From positions 1-34,755 of the forward strand of contig CAYHGE010000031.1 in the NCBI GenBank assembly GCA_964355945.1: a stretch of 34,755 bases of DNA, given 5' to 3'. The notes under the pieces were generated by a model. It was not told the DNA's origin. It was given only the letters and a program-made list of their open reading frames with translations, and searched no databases. The position numbers and the translations under genes were made by a program. This DNA is from CAIVAT01 sp964355945. GTDB lineage: Bacteria > Bacteroidota > Bacteroidia > Bacteroidales > FEN-979. Of this stretch, positions 13,815 through 22,974 are shown piece by piece. Numbering within the stretch: the stretch's first letter is position 1; each line of letters starts with the position of its first letter.

Positions 13815-16800
13815 TTAGTTACCCAGCGTGAACCGCAACGCAAGGCCTCCCTTGGTATTCGAAGTACGGTACTGGTTCGAAACATACGGTGTGTTGATCA
13901 CCTTATCGAAGTAGAACCTTACATTGAAACGGGAACTCAGGTTGTAGTCGGCCGAGAAATTCAGGGAGAACACCTGCTGCCCCACCGAAATCTGGTTTAT
14001 ATCCTGGTCAACCCTCCGTAAGACGGTTTTGTTCTGGCGGATGGAGAAATCAAGTTTGAGGTTCAGGTCGCTGTTGGTCCTCGTTTTTTTACCTCCGCCA
14101 AGCACACCCGACAAGTTGAATTTAATTCCTTTTAAGCGGTAGCCAAGACCTACAATATATTCATTGCTTGTAATTTCCGTAAGCTGGTTATTTGAAAAAC
14201 TGAGGGCGATATTCCGCGATCTGCGCACTTCAGCGCTTGCAAGAAGGCTGTTGATGAATCCCATGTCAACCTTAAACAACGGATTAAACTGCTCCGTGAT
14301 GGAGATCACCGTGGTCTGCAACTCAGGGATGAAGTTTCCAGCATCATCAGGCACCGAAGGCATGCCGTTCACTTCGCGATAGAGGATGCTCGAATTAAAG
14401 GTTCCGACATTGTATGTGGAAAGGTATGCATGGGTGATGGTCAGGGTGCGCAGCCAGGTTTTGAAGACCTTGAGCTTGACAAGTCCGTCGTAGATGAGCC
14501 GCCAGTTGGGAAGCGGGATGCTTGGGAATGCAGTCAGCTTGATGTTCGAAGGATCCTTCCCTCCATAAGCGGCAAGGAATGCGGAAGTAAGAACTTCCTG
14601 GTTTGTAGGCCCATACCCCTGTGGGAACCCGGTAGAGTCGTTGACCGTAATTGAATTTGGATTCGTGGCGGCATACCGCTGTGCAATCTGAAGCCTGTAT
14701 TGCTTCATTGTTTCGAATGTCGGTGATGACCCATCCGCGTTATCGCTTTTAAAAGCAGTCCCGATCATGATGTAAGACATGGTAAAGCTTCCCTGGTCAA
14801 GCGGAGAATAGGTGTGGAATACACCGGATGCATCTGCCCGGTAGTATTCCTGGTGCGATCTGGAATATTGCTTGTTGGCAATCATTTCGATACGCAGGTC
14901 TTTGATCGGTTCAATGCTGACGGTAATACTCAGGTTTTCGGTAAACTTTTTAAAGTACGGATTGTTCAGCATGGTGTCGGTACTGATCCAGTCATTATCG
15001 GAAGCCGTTTTACGAATGTCGTTCTGACTTCCGAAGATGAATCCGAGTCCGGGAGCATTTTCACTCCAGTCATTTCCCAGTACTACAGGCTTCGGCTTGA
15101 ATCCCGGAAATGCAATGCCGTTACCTTGTGTATAGGTAAATTTGGCATTTCTCACTCCCATCAGAAAGCGGAGTGTTCCGTCAAGAATTATTTTTCCTAT
15201 ATTTGGGCGGTTCGGCAGCAACTTCAAGCTATCCTGCTTGTTAACATTCTTATTTTTGGGTGGTTCCGGTTTGTTTCCCCGGGTGTTGGCGGTACTCTGG
15301 TTGATCTTTTTCAGATACGGGATCTTGTTGTACAGTGTAACCAGGTTAAACCCGCCATTCAGTGATTTTGCATTGGCATTTTCAATCGAATTTCCCCGCT
15401 TGACCTGGATCGAAACCGGTGATCCAACCCAGTGATAGTTTGCCGTATAACCAGCCTGAAGGGTAATAAAATCAAGCATTGGAATTTTCGCGATCGGTAC
15501 ATCCCAGGCAATATTCAACGCCTGATTATAATTGTTTTTTGTTCCCAGAGAGAATATTTCACTCCAAATCTGATCACGGTTTGAGCGGTCAACCTCACCC
15601 GGGGGTTCGTTCACAAAAGCCTGTGTATTGGCAACAAGTGTCAACCTGAGTGACTTTGCAAAATCGTATTTCAGGTCGTAAGTCCGGTTCCAGTCCCACC
15701 GCTTGATGTAGAATTTTTCCATCGGAACAATGGCCTGGCTTTTATTCCTGAATTGCCGCTCATTATATTCGCGGTTCATATCGGTTCTGAAGGAGAATGA
15801 CTTTGGCAGGTAATAAAAATTAAAATCCTTAATCAGCGTAAACGCTTTTGAGCTGTTCAATGCCTTGATGCGTTTAAAAGGCAGGATGTTTTTGGGCTGT
15901 GCAGCAAAATTATATCCCAGTCCTCCGGTATATTTCTTTTTCAGATCAATGGCGATGTCAACATCCCTGTGCGAAATTTCGGAATAGGCATAGCTGGCGT
16001 TGAAGTTTTCGATGTCGTAAATCCTGGGTTTTTTCGTGCCTGTCCTGTCCTTCCTGACATTCATCAGGTTGAAATTTTTGGTATAGGAGTATCCCTGGGT
16101 AATTTGTCTGATTGAATCTTTTTTCTCTTTGGTATTAAAGGCACCAATCACATCTTTCAGGAAAAGGTCCGGGTTGAGCGGGTCATATTTGGGACTGATC
16201 TGCATCACAGAATAATCGAAATGCATGGGGATGCGAATCCCGGATTTTGAAGGTAAAAATTTACCCAACTCAAGATCCGTGTCGAACCCGAAGGTCAGGA
16301 CTTCCTCCATGGGACGTGTCGTTTGCTTTTGCTCCAGTGTGCCAAAGCCGGAACTGCTGTATGTACCGGTAAGCTGTACCCGTCCGAGGTCGGCAAGTTC
16401 AACGGCAACCCGGGCTGTGGCTGCAAATCCTCCGAATTTATTAAAATCGGACAGGCGTAATTCGTCGACCCATATTTCTGCACATTTTGCCTGGCCATCG
16501 TCATCTGAAGCCTGTGCGCTTTTTTTAGGATTACGTATTCCGATCATGATTGCACGAACATCACTGATGGTAGGTGATCCCACTACCGTAATTCTATTTT
16601 TACCGTCATATTCAGTATAGGGCGTTGTCGTGGTGAGCACAACACCCTGATCCTGCATGGCAATCAGCCGGTTGTATTTCACCTGTACCAACCGCTCCAG
16701 GTCGATGTCGAAATCGTTGCTGCTGTTCCAGATTGCATCGGGATCGGAAGTTCCCCACTCTGTAAAGCTCAGCGGGATCTCATATTCATAGTAGTTTTCG

Positions 16801-19800
16801 GTAAAATCGGAGCCAATGCGCATCAGGATGGTCAGGTCGCCTGGTTTGAGGTTCTGGTTACGAATCGACCGTTCTGCATGTACGAACATCTTCAGGCGTT
16901 TAAACTGGCGGAAGTCAAATTCGGTGGTTTTATAGGCTGCACGGGCATCACCGTCGGTGAGGTTACACACCTTGAACGACATTGACTGCTCATTGAGCTT
17001 CTGCATGTTGGTTGAACCCCAATTGGTTTCCCGTTCAATTCCCGGAGGCATCACATACGGAATTGGCTGTTTGCTGCCGTTTTCTTCGAGACTTACGGTT
17101 GCGATATCGAACTGGGTCTGATTCTGCGTAGCTTCAGGAATGTATTCACCCGGAGAAAGGAGGCTGTAGTTGTATTTTCTCCACTCCCCGCGGGAGAGTT
17201 CCAGGGTTGCAAAGCGGCAGACGACGGGACGCTGAAAATTCTTTACAAACATTCTCATGAAGCGGATGGAAGTGAAATCATTGATGGTGCCTATAGTTGC
17301 ATCAGGAGTCCGGATTGGAATTTTAAACTGGTACCAGTCAACACTGCCCCGTGTTCCATCAGCAAGCGGAATGTCGCTGGCACGATATACATTGGTGATG
17401 TAATTCGATCCTGGCTTCATCTTGTCGCGGCTCAGCTGAACCACATACTGATAATACCGTTCACCTTCACTCAATGTATTGTCCTTGTTGATATCCTCCA
17501 TGTTGGGGATGGTAGTGGCAACAGTCGGATAATTCTCCGGCGATTGCTCTGTTGTCGGGCTGTTCCCTTCGGGAAGATTATACTTTTTATAACGGTTCAG
17601 CACACTGCTGAAATTTGGGTCGTTGTCGTAATCCGTACCCCTGAAATAGTGAAAATCATCGCCTGAAGGGTCGGCTGATGCATTTTTATAGGCTCCGGAT
17701 CCTGTACCGTAGGCATTTCTAACCTTGGTAACATACGTGGTATCAAAGAATGATAACTCATCCTGATCTGACAATCCATCATACCCGACATCCTGAAAAG
17801 GACGTGCTGTTGCGGTGTTGTCAAAAGCGTCAACAAGGGCCTGCAACCGGGGAACCCTACCCCAAACGGTGGTATCCACATCTTTGACAACTGCGGAGGT
17901 TGGCAGGCCGTTTTCATAACTTTTACGTCCGTCCCGCAAAATATCCTCCGAAACATCTCCGAGGTTGAAATAGAGCTGTCCGCTGTTGGTCGAGTCATAT
18001 ACAAACGGATCCATCATCCAGAATTCGATATACTGAATGTTGGTGGCATCAAAATCCGTGGATTCTATCTTGCGCATCACGCCACCCCACCGGGTCTCCG
18101 GAGCAACAAGGGTTCCATCAAGATTCATCCCTTTTGATAAAGCGGTTGGAGTGATGTCATAATTATACGGTCCGCGCTCAGAAGGATAGTATGCCAGGTT
18201 GAGCACTGCCAGATTCACTGGAACACCGTTTAATGGTTGTTTGTTCGGAAAGATCTCCGTTTCCCAGACCTGACGTACATATTGATTCGACAATTCCTGA
18301 TTGGAAATATTGGGAGGCAGCAGGTTGGTGTTTTTATCATAAAACAGCGGATCGATGATATACCAGCCAAGTTTTGCGCGGTTATAGCCATAGGAGAGAT
18401 TGATACCGGCACCGGCTTCCGGGAACATTTTCGAAGAAGTCTGTCCCTGTGGAGTACTGGCCATGAACCAGTTTCCCATACTTTTCAGATCGATGGTTGA
18501 CTTGGCTCCTTCAAAATCATCGATATAGGTGGTACCCGACTTCCCGATTGCTTTGGAATGGCCCGGAATAAACTGCGCAAATTCAACATCAACCGCAATC
18601 GATGACGGCGCCTTGGTGTTGATCAGCGGCAATGCATCTATAAACCTGGTAATCAGCCTGCTCTGCGTTCGATACGACATGTTCATGCCCCATATCGTGT
18701 TCGACATTGGTTCGTCGCCATAGTTTACCTTTTGGGTCAACGGCGTTTCATTCAGGTTTAAAATGGTTGCACCCACCACGAAATCCTTGTTGATCTTGTA
18801 ATCAATGTGAGCTCCCATCAACCGTTTGGTTTGCACATTGAACATTTCATTGCTTTCAAGGGAGATGTTGATCACAGTACCGGAATTAAGAATTCCTTCG
18901 TTGATAATTCTCACCCGACCCAGTGTGTAGTCAACGGTGTAATGCACATTTTCCTGCAAAAGAATGCCGCCTGCCGTTACTTTTACCGATCCCGGGGGAA
19001 CATTCAACGCATTGAGAGAGATTTCAGAACCTGCAGAAGATTTGTAAAAACCATCGAGTGCAAATTTATTTTTATCAGGATACTGCCGGGCATTGGATTT
19101 TGTCATCGTGTACAATGAATCAAAACAATACTTATTTGCCAGTTCCGTGGATTCTTTGGGATGGGTCGGATCATAAATTGAGTCACGCAAATCCTTCCCG
19201 AAAGGTTCCAGCACAGGGAAATAGATCCTTCCGTTGGATGACTGGATGGTACCCCCGGAAGTAGCCGCCTGATCAATAAAGTCAAACATCCCGTCACCCG
19301 GAGGGTTGAATTGCTGGTTAACATTGTCAAGGCTGAGTACACGTAAAAGCGGAACGCCTTTTATACGACCTTCCGAAATATAGGAAGTAGGAACCCCGTT
19401 TGCATTTCCTGTGTATAATATATTTACGGTAAAGTCATTAGGCTGCAATTGATACGCTCCCAGGGAATATACATTTTTCATCATCAGGTTCCATAATGGA
19501 ATCCGGGTGTTCAACACCGTACTTTTAAGCAGTTTCACCACAAGGCTGTTGGGTGAAATGATCCCCTGGTCGGAAAATTCTCCCACCTGATGCACGGCGG
19601 TGTCGCCAACCACCTGGTATTGGTAGGCAACGGCCAGGGTTTGATCGGAGTTAAGTGCTGAGTTTAAGGAGATAAAGCCAAGCTTCGAATTTAATGTATA
19701 TTCCGAAGGCAGCAGTTTGCGGGCGCTTTCAACTTTTACGGCATCTTCGCCAGACACCATAAAAAATGGGGCTCCCGACAAGTAGCGCCCAACTGTATTG

Positions 19801-21056
19801 ATGTTTCGCACCTTCGCCGTGTCAGCGGCAGTAGGCATCACAACCTGGAAAAGGTTGTTCGAGTTGTTGGAGGTAAACTGGCCATTGGGATTCCCGGTAA
19901 ATAAACGGGTATTATATGGTTGATATTCCCCCAGGTCGGTGAATGCTACGATATTGCGATTTTCTGTCACGGCAGCACCAATGTTTGTTACCCATACTTC
20001 TATTTTCAGGATATTCACATTGGTGTTGAGAATCGGCAACTGTTGTGTCCCTTTTTTGAATGTATTCCTGAAATTCTGCCCTAAAAAGAAGTGCTTGTTC
20101 TCTTCGTATTCATCAGCACGAATGGTGAATTTCTGGGTTTGTGAATTGCCCTGAACAACAATGTTTTTGGTTTCACTTTTTTGCTGCGAATAGATGGCCG
20201 TTACCATCACCCGGCCGAATTTCAGCTTGGTCTTGATCCCGAAAAGACTTTCTGTACCCCTGATCAGGTTTGTGCTGAGCGGCATGTTCACATCCCCTGC
20301 TTCGATGAGCTGGATGATGTCATCCTCCTTGCCTTCATATTTTAATTTCAGCTTATTTTCGAAATCAAACGTGGCTTCGGTGTTGTAATTGATCTTAAAT
20401 TCAATCTTGTCGCCAATTTTCGCGATGACATTCATCTGGATTTTCTCGTTGAAGTCAAAGTTGGTCTGTCTGCGCTGACGGGTGCTGAGCATCGGATCAT
20501 CACGCCGGTTTGAAATGATGCCGAAGTCGATTTCGGCTGATCCCTGCGGACGAATATCAACGGTGTTGCTGCCGAAAATTGTTTCAAATACCTTTCCGGG
20601 GATGTGAATTTTAGGAATTATCCCCTTTGAATTGTCCATGGTTGCAGCCTCTGACCGTTCTTTCCAGTAATTGTTGATCATGGATTGCATATCCTGGTTC
20701 TGAAACTCATCGAACGACAGGGTGGTCGGAATCCGGTAATTGGTCTCTCCTATTTTATAGTTGTAGTAATACTGGCGGGTAACCGGATCGTATTCAACGT
20801 TGGTTTTGATATTCGAAGGATTCTTGAGGTAGATCCCATTTTCCTTCCCTGACCCCGGCATAACCGTCTCTTCACCAAAAGGATACCTGAGCCCGGTGGA
20901 ATCTCCCCTTTGTAAACTGTCGGGAGGTGAAATAAAAAGCGAAGCAGGCCCAAGGCTACCCGGCGTTTCACCGGAAAAAACCGGGATACGGATGGTAACC
21001 AGGACGGCCAGGCAGATAAGAGTATATAAAACGTGTTTCTTCACTAAGTACTGCAA
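13815..21056 (-). CDS. sprA: Type IX secretion translocon / gliding protein SprA (Sov)
   Basis: The 2,413-residue product has the length of SprA/Sov (roughly 2,400-2,500). SprA is the giant outer-membrane barrel through which T9SS cargo leaves the cell. A signal peptide (VLYTLICLAVLVTIRIPVFSG) starts the protein. Family landmarks include GSAEIDFGIISNRRDDPMLS, RQRRQTNFDFNEKIQMNV, TYIDDFEGAKSTIDLKSMGN near residue 840, and CAEIWVDELRLSDFNKFGGF near residue 1530, then beta-strand-rich sequence to ALRFTLGN. The start is TTG 21056 or GTG 21044; no ATG fits. It lies 27 bases after ruvA and is probably cotranscribed. The frame is open throughout. In other Bacteroidota it works with PorV and plug proteins not encoded here. 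Confidence 0.97.
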   Translation of the reverse strand: MQYLVKKHVLYTLICLAVLVTIRIPVFSGETPGSLGPASLFISPPDSLQRGDSTGLRYPFGEETVMPGSGKENGIYLKNPSNIKTNVEYDPVTRQYYYNYKIGETNYRIPTTLSFDEFQNQDMQSMINNYWKERSEAATMDNSKGIIPKIHIPGKVFETIFGSNTVDIRPQGSAEIDFGIISNRRDDPMLSTRQRRQTNFDFNEKIQMNVIAKIGDKIEFKINYNTEATFDFENKLKLKYEGKEDDIIQLIEAGDVNMPLSTNLIRGTESLFGIKTKLKFGRVMVTAIYSQQKSETKNIVVQGNSQTQKFTIRADEYEENKHFFLGQNFRNTFKKGTQQLPILNTNVNILKIEVWVTNIGAAVTENRNIVAFTDLGEYQPYNTRLFTGNPNGQFTSNNSNNLFQVVMPTAADTAKVRNINTVGRYLSGAPFFMVSGEDAVKVESARKLLPSEYTLNSKLGFISLNSALNSDQTLAVAYQYQVVGDTAVHQVGEFSDQGIISPNSLVVKLLKSTVLNTRIPLWNLMMKNVYSLGAYQLQPNDFTVNILYTGNANGVPTSYISEGRIKGVPLLRVLSLDNVNQQFNPPGDGMFDFIDQAATSGGTIQSSNGRIYFPVLEPFGKDLRDSIYDPTHPKESTELANKYCFDSLYTMTKSNARQYPDKNKFALDGFYKSSAGSEISLNALNVPPGSVKVTAGGILLQENVHYTVDYTLGRVRIINEGILNSGTVINISLESNEMFNVQTKRLMGAHIDYKINKDFVVGATILNLNETPLTQKVNYGDEPMSNTIWGMNMSYRTQSRLITRFIDALPLINTKAPSSIAVDVEFAQFIPGHSKAIGKSGTTYIDDFEGAKSTIDLKSMGNWFMASTPQGQTSSKMFPEAGAGINLSYGYNRAKLGWYIIDPLFYDKNTNLLPPNISNQELSNQYVRQVWETEIFPNKQPLNGVPVNLAVLNLAYYPSERGPYNYDITPTALSKGMNLDGTLVAPETRWGGVMRKIESTDFDATNIQYIEFWMMDPFVYDSTNSGQLYFNLGDVSEDILRDGRKSYENGLPTSAVVKDVDTTVWGRVPRLQALVDAFDNTATARPFQDVGYDGLSDQDELSFFDTTYVTKVRNAYGTGSGAYKNASADPSGDDFHYFRGTDYDNDPNFSSVLNRYKKYNLPEGNSPTTEQSPENYPTVATTIPNMEDINKDNTLSEGERYYQYVVQLSRDKMKPGSNYITNVYRASDIPLADGTRGSVDWYQFKIPIRTPDATIGTINDFTSIRFMRMFVKNFQRPVVCRFATLELSRGEWRKYNYSLLSPGEYIPEATQNQTQFDIATVSLEENGSKQPIPYVMPPGIERETNWGSTNMQKLNEQSMSFKVCNLTDGDARAAYKTTEFDFRQFKRLKMFVHAERSIRNQNLKPGDLTILMRIGSDFTENYYEYEIPLSFTEWGTSDPDAIWNSSNDFDIDLERLVQVKYNRLIAMQDQGVVLTTTTPYTEYDGKNRITVVGSPTISDVRAIMIGIRNPKKSAQASDDDGQAKCAEIWVDELRLSDFNKFGGFAATARVAVELADLGRVQLTGTYSSSGFGTLEQKQTTRPMEEVLTFGFDTDLELGKFLPSKSGIRIPMHFDYSVMQISPKYDPLNPDLFLKDVIGAFNTKEKKDSIRQITQGYSYTKNFNLMNVRKDRTGTKKPRIYDIENFNASYAYSEISHRDVDIAIDLKKKYTGGLGYNFAAQPKNILPFKRIKALNSSKAFTLIKDFNFYYLPKSFSFRTDMNREYNERQFRNKSQAIVPMEKFYIKRWDWNRTYDLKYDFAKSLRLTLVANTQAFVNEPPGEVDRSNRDQIWSEIFSLGTKNNYNQALNIAWDVPIAKIPMLDFITLQAGYTANYHWVGSPVSIQVKRGNSIENANAKSLNGGFNLVTLYNKIPYLKKINQSTANTRGNKPEPPKNKNVNKQDSLKLLPNRPNIGKIILDGTLRFLMGVRNAKFTYTQGNGIAFPGFKPKPVVLGNDWSENAPGLGFIFGSQNDIRKTASDNDWISTDTMLNNPYFKKFTENLSITVSIEPIKDLRIEMIANKQYSRSHQEYYRADASGVFHTYSPLDQGSFTMSYIMIGTAFKSDNADGSSPTFETMKQYRLQIAQRYAATNPNSITVNDSTGFPQGYGPTNQEVLTSAFLAAYGGKDPSNIKLTAFPSIPLPNWRLIYDGLVKLKVFKTWLRTLTITHAYLSTYNVGTFNSSILYREVNGMPSVPDDAGNFIPELQTTVISITEQFNPLFKVDMGFINSLLASAEVRRSRNIALSFSNNQLTEITSNEYIVGLGYRLKGIKFNLSGVLGGGKKTRTNSDLNLKLDFSIRQNKTVLRRVDQDINQISVGQQVFSLNFSADYNLSSRFNVRFYFDKVINTPYVSNQYRTSNTKGGLALRFTLGN

Positions 21057-21083
21057 GGTCTATGTAACTCCGGAACCTTCACG

Positions 21084-21668
21084 CTATAAAACCTTGAGCG
21101 CGTGTTTGATCAGTTGTTCCACTGTCAAGCCTGTTCCTTCCGATTCGATGATTTTATTCAATGCTTTATCAGCAAGCATCTTTGGGAAGCCCAGAATGAT
21201 CAATCCTGATAACGCTTCTTCCCTCTTTGTATTGTGTAAAAATCCGGATTTTTCGTGGGGTATCAACTCCTTTGATACCTTATCCTTCAAATCAATTATG
21301 ATTCGCTGGGCTGTTTTCGCCCCGATACCTTTAATGCGCTGAAGCAATGGCGCATCGCCATCGGCAATAGCCCGTTCCACTTCGCGGGGTGAAAGCGATG
21401 ATAATATGATCCGGGCGGTATTCACGCCAACCCCGGAAACACTGATAAGCTGGCGAAAGAGTTCCCGCTCGGCGGTATCGGCAAATCCGTAAAGCAGCAG
21501 ATCATCCTCCCTCACCACAAGATGGGTGTAGATGGTACATTGTTCATCCTGAACCAGTTGAGAATATGTGTGTAAGGAAATATTCAGCAGATAGCCTATT
21601 CCATGAACATCAACAACTGCATAAGCAGGATTCTTTTCTGCCAGTTTACCTTGAATATAATCGTACAT
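21084..21668 (-). CDS. ruvA: Holliday junction helicase subunit RuvA
   Basis: The 194-residue product is a full RuvA. The OB-fold domain I covers about 1-62 (MYDYIQGKLAEKNPAYAVVD, HGIGYLLNIS). Domain II has two helix-hairpin-helix motifs, LISVSGVGVNTARIILS (about 74-90) and LLQRIKGIGAKTAQRIIIDL (108-127), which contact junction DNA. The C-terminal domain III (about 145-194) would regulate RuvB. RuvA tetramers hold the four-way junction while RuvB drives branch migration; ruvB is not in the window. It is the first gene of the block with sprA, behind a complete promoter at 21716-21745. Confidence 0.97.
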   Translation of the reverse strand: MYDYIQGKLAEKNPAYAVVDVHGIGYLLNISLHTYSQLVQDEQCTIYTHLVVREDDLLLYGFADTAERELFRQLISVSGVGVNTARIILSSLSPREVERAIADGDAPLLQRIKGIGAKTAQRIIIDLKDKVSKELIPHEKSGFLHNTKREEALSGLIILGFPKMLADKALNKIIESEGTGLTVEQLIKHALKVL

Positions 21669-21715
21669 GTGTGGCGATGCTAACTGAATTTCTGCCGGCT
21701 CCCCCGGCGAAAGTG

Positions 21716-21745
21716 CAAAGTTAAAAAATTCAATGAAATACCAAA
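21716..21745 (-). promoter_or_regulatory. Promoter of ruvA-sprA
   Basis: On the minus strand, TTTG (21745-21742) and TAACTTTG (21723-21716) form a -33/-7 pair with an 18-base spacer. The predicted start leaves a leader of about 40 bases to the ruvA ATG. Confidence 0.55.
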
Positions 21746-21806
21746 ACCCCGATGTTCACAATGGGTTCTCCTCCAAATTTATTTCAATATTATTATACCT
21801 TAATGC

Positions 21807-21835
21807 TTGTTTTTTTAATATCTGACTTATCTTTG
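21807..21835 (+). promoter_or_regulatory. Promoter of the beta-helix/T9SS cargo operon
   Basis: TTG at 21807-21809 and TATCTTTG (an exact TAnnTTTG match) at 21828-21835 are separated by 18 bases. A start near 21840 would give a leader of about 55 bases, A-rich near the ATG at 21898. Confidence 0.55.
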
Positions 21836-21897
21836 CCCGTCAATTCTACAATTAAGTATAACAATACCAAATACCCACCATTAAAATCAATCACACC

Positions 21898-22968
21898 ATG
21901 AAAAGACTTTTTACATTTGTTTGTGCCTTCTTACTTGGGATTTACTCCCTCTCTGCACAGGAACTGATCGCCGTAAATCACGTAGCCGGGGGAAGTGAAT
22001 TTTTCACCCGTCTGGACTCCGCAGTTGTTCATTCTGCCAATGGCGACTATATTTACCTTCCGGGAACAGCGCTGATGGACATCGGAACCCTTGTGATTAA
22101 CAAGGGGGTTCACATTATTGGTGCAGGAATTTACCCCGACTCCTGCTTTGCCACAGGAACGACCTTCCTCACCGGGAACATCACCATTGTGTCGGGTGCC
22201 GACAATGGAAGCCTGCAGGGATTTATCCTTACCGGGCAACTCACCTTTGGTACCAACCAGGCCAACCAGCATGTTTCATCCTATTTCATTTCAAGGTGCA
22301 ACCTCAACACCATTTATCTTTCAAACAATGGCACCGACAGCACCACGTCTTCATTCCTTTTTCGTGAAAACATCATCAGGGGCCATGTGTATGGGGGCCA
22401 TTCCAATGCCAGCTTCAGAAATAATATTTTTGACGGCCAGCTGAATTACTTTTATGGCGCCACCTTTTTACACAACAACTTCCTTTGGGGAAGCAATAAA
22501 ACGCTTAATGGGTACGTAAAAAATTCAACTTTTTCCAACAACATTTTTAAGAATCCGTGCGTGGCCAATTATGGCTGGATTCCAATTCAGTGTACTGACA
22601 ACAATTATTTCTATAATCTCTTTAACGGCCCGATTGGATTTTACTACGACTACTACGGCTCCTGCATGGCAAACCTTAATGGGTTTGGCAACTTATCGGG
22701 GAACCATGAAAATGTGCCGAATGAACAGATTTATACCAGCCAAAGTGGCAATGTTTATGATATTCATCACAATTACCATCTTATTGCAGGCAGTCCGGGC
22801 ATCAACGGTGGCAGCGATGGCACCGACTGTGGAATTTACGGAGGTGATCCTTTCAAGGATGGCATGCTGCCTGTGAACCCGCACATCCGGTTCAAATATG
22901 TAGCAGGTTCGACAAGTCCCAGCGGCACGCTCAACATTCATTTCAAGGTTGCTGCCCAGGAAAAATAG
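21898..22968 (+). CDS. Secreted right-handed beta-helix-like protein
   Basis: The 356-residue product has a signal peptide (MKRLFTFVCAFLLGIYSLSAQ) and then a beta-helix-type body. It contains LTGNITIVSGADNGSLQGFI, YFISRCNLNTIYLSNN, FLFRENIIRGHVYGG, ASFRNNIFDGQLNYF and ATFLHNNFLWG, short strands alternating with N-rich turns, then NGYVKNSTFSNNIFKNPC. It closes with LIAGSPGINGGSDGTDCGIYGGDPF, the usual end of secreted parallel beta-helix proteins. No T9SS sorting domain is present, and no pectate-lyase catalytic set can be identified, so activity is not implied. It ends six bases before the cargo gene and shares its promoter. It may be a surface or periplasmic partner of that protein. Confidence 0.75.
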   Translation: MKRLFTFVCAFLLGIYSLSAQELIAVNHVAGGSEFFTRLDSAVVHSANGDYIYLPGTALMDIGTLVINKGVHIIGAGIYPDSCFATGTTFLTGNITIVSGADNGSLQGFILTGQLTFGTNQANQHVSSYFISRCNLNTIYLSNNGTDSTTSSFLFRENIIRGHVYGGHSNASFRNNIFDGQLNYFYGATFLHNNFLWGSNKTLNGYVKNSTFSNNIFKNPCVANYGWIPIQCTDNNYFYNLFNGPIGFYYDYYGSCMANLNGFGNLSGNHENVPNEQIYTSQSGNVYDIHHNYHLIAGSPGINGGSDGTDCGIYGGDPFKDGMLPVNPHIRFKYVAGSTSPSGTLNIHFKVAAQEK

Positions 22969-22974
22969 ACGACA

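Noticed and set aside
13358..13885. 175-residue version of GcvH
   Set aside because: The extra N-terminus would translate the sprA 3' end antisense and the palindrome; the family start is the Met at 13736-13738.
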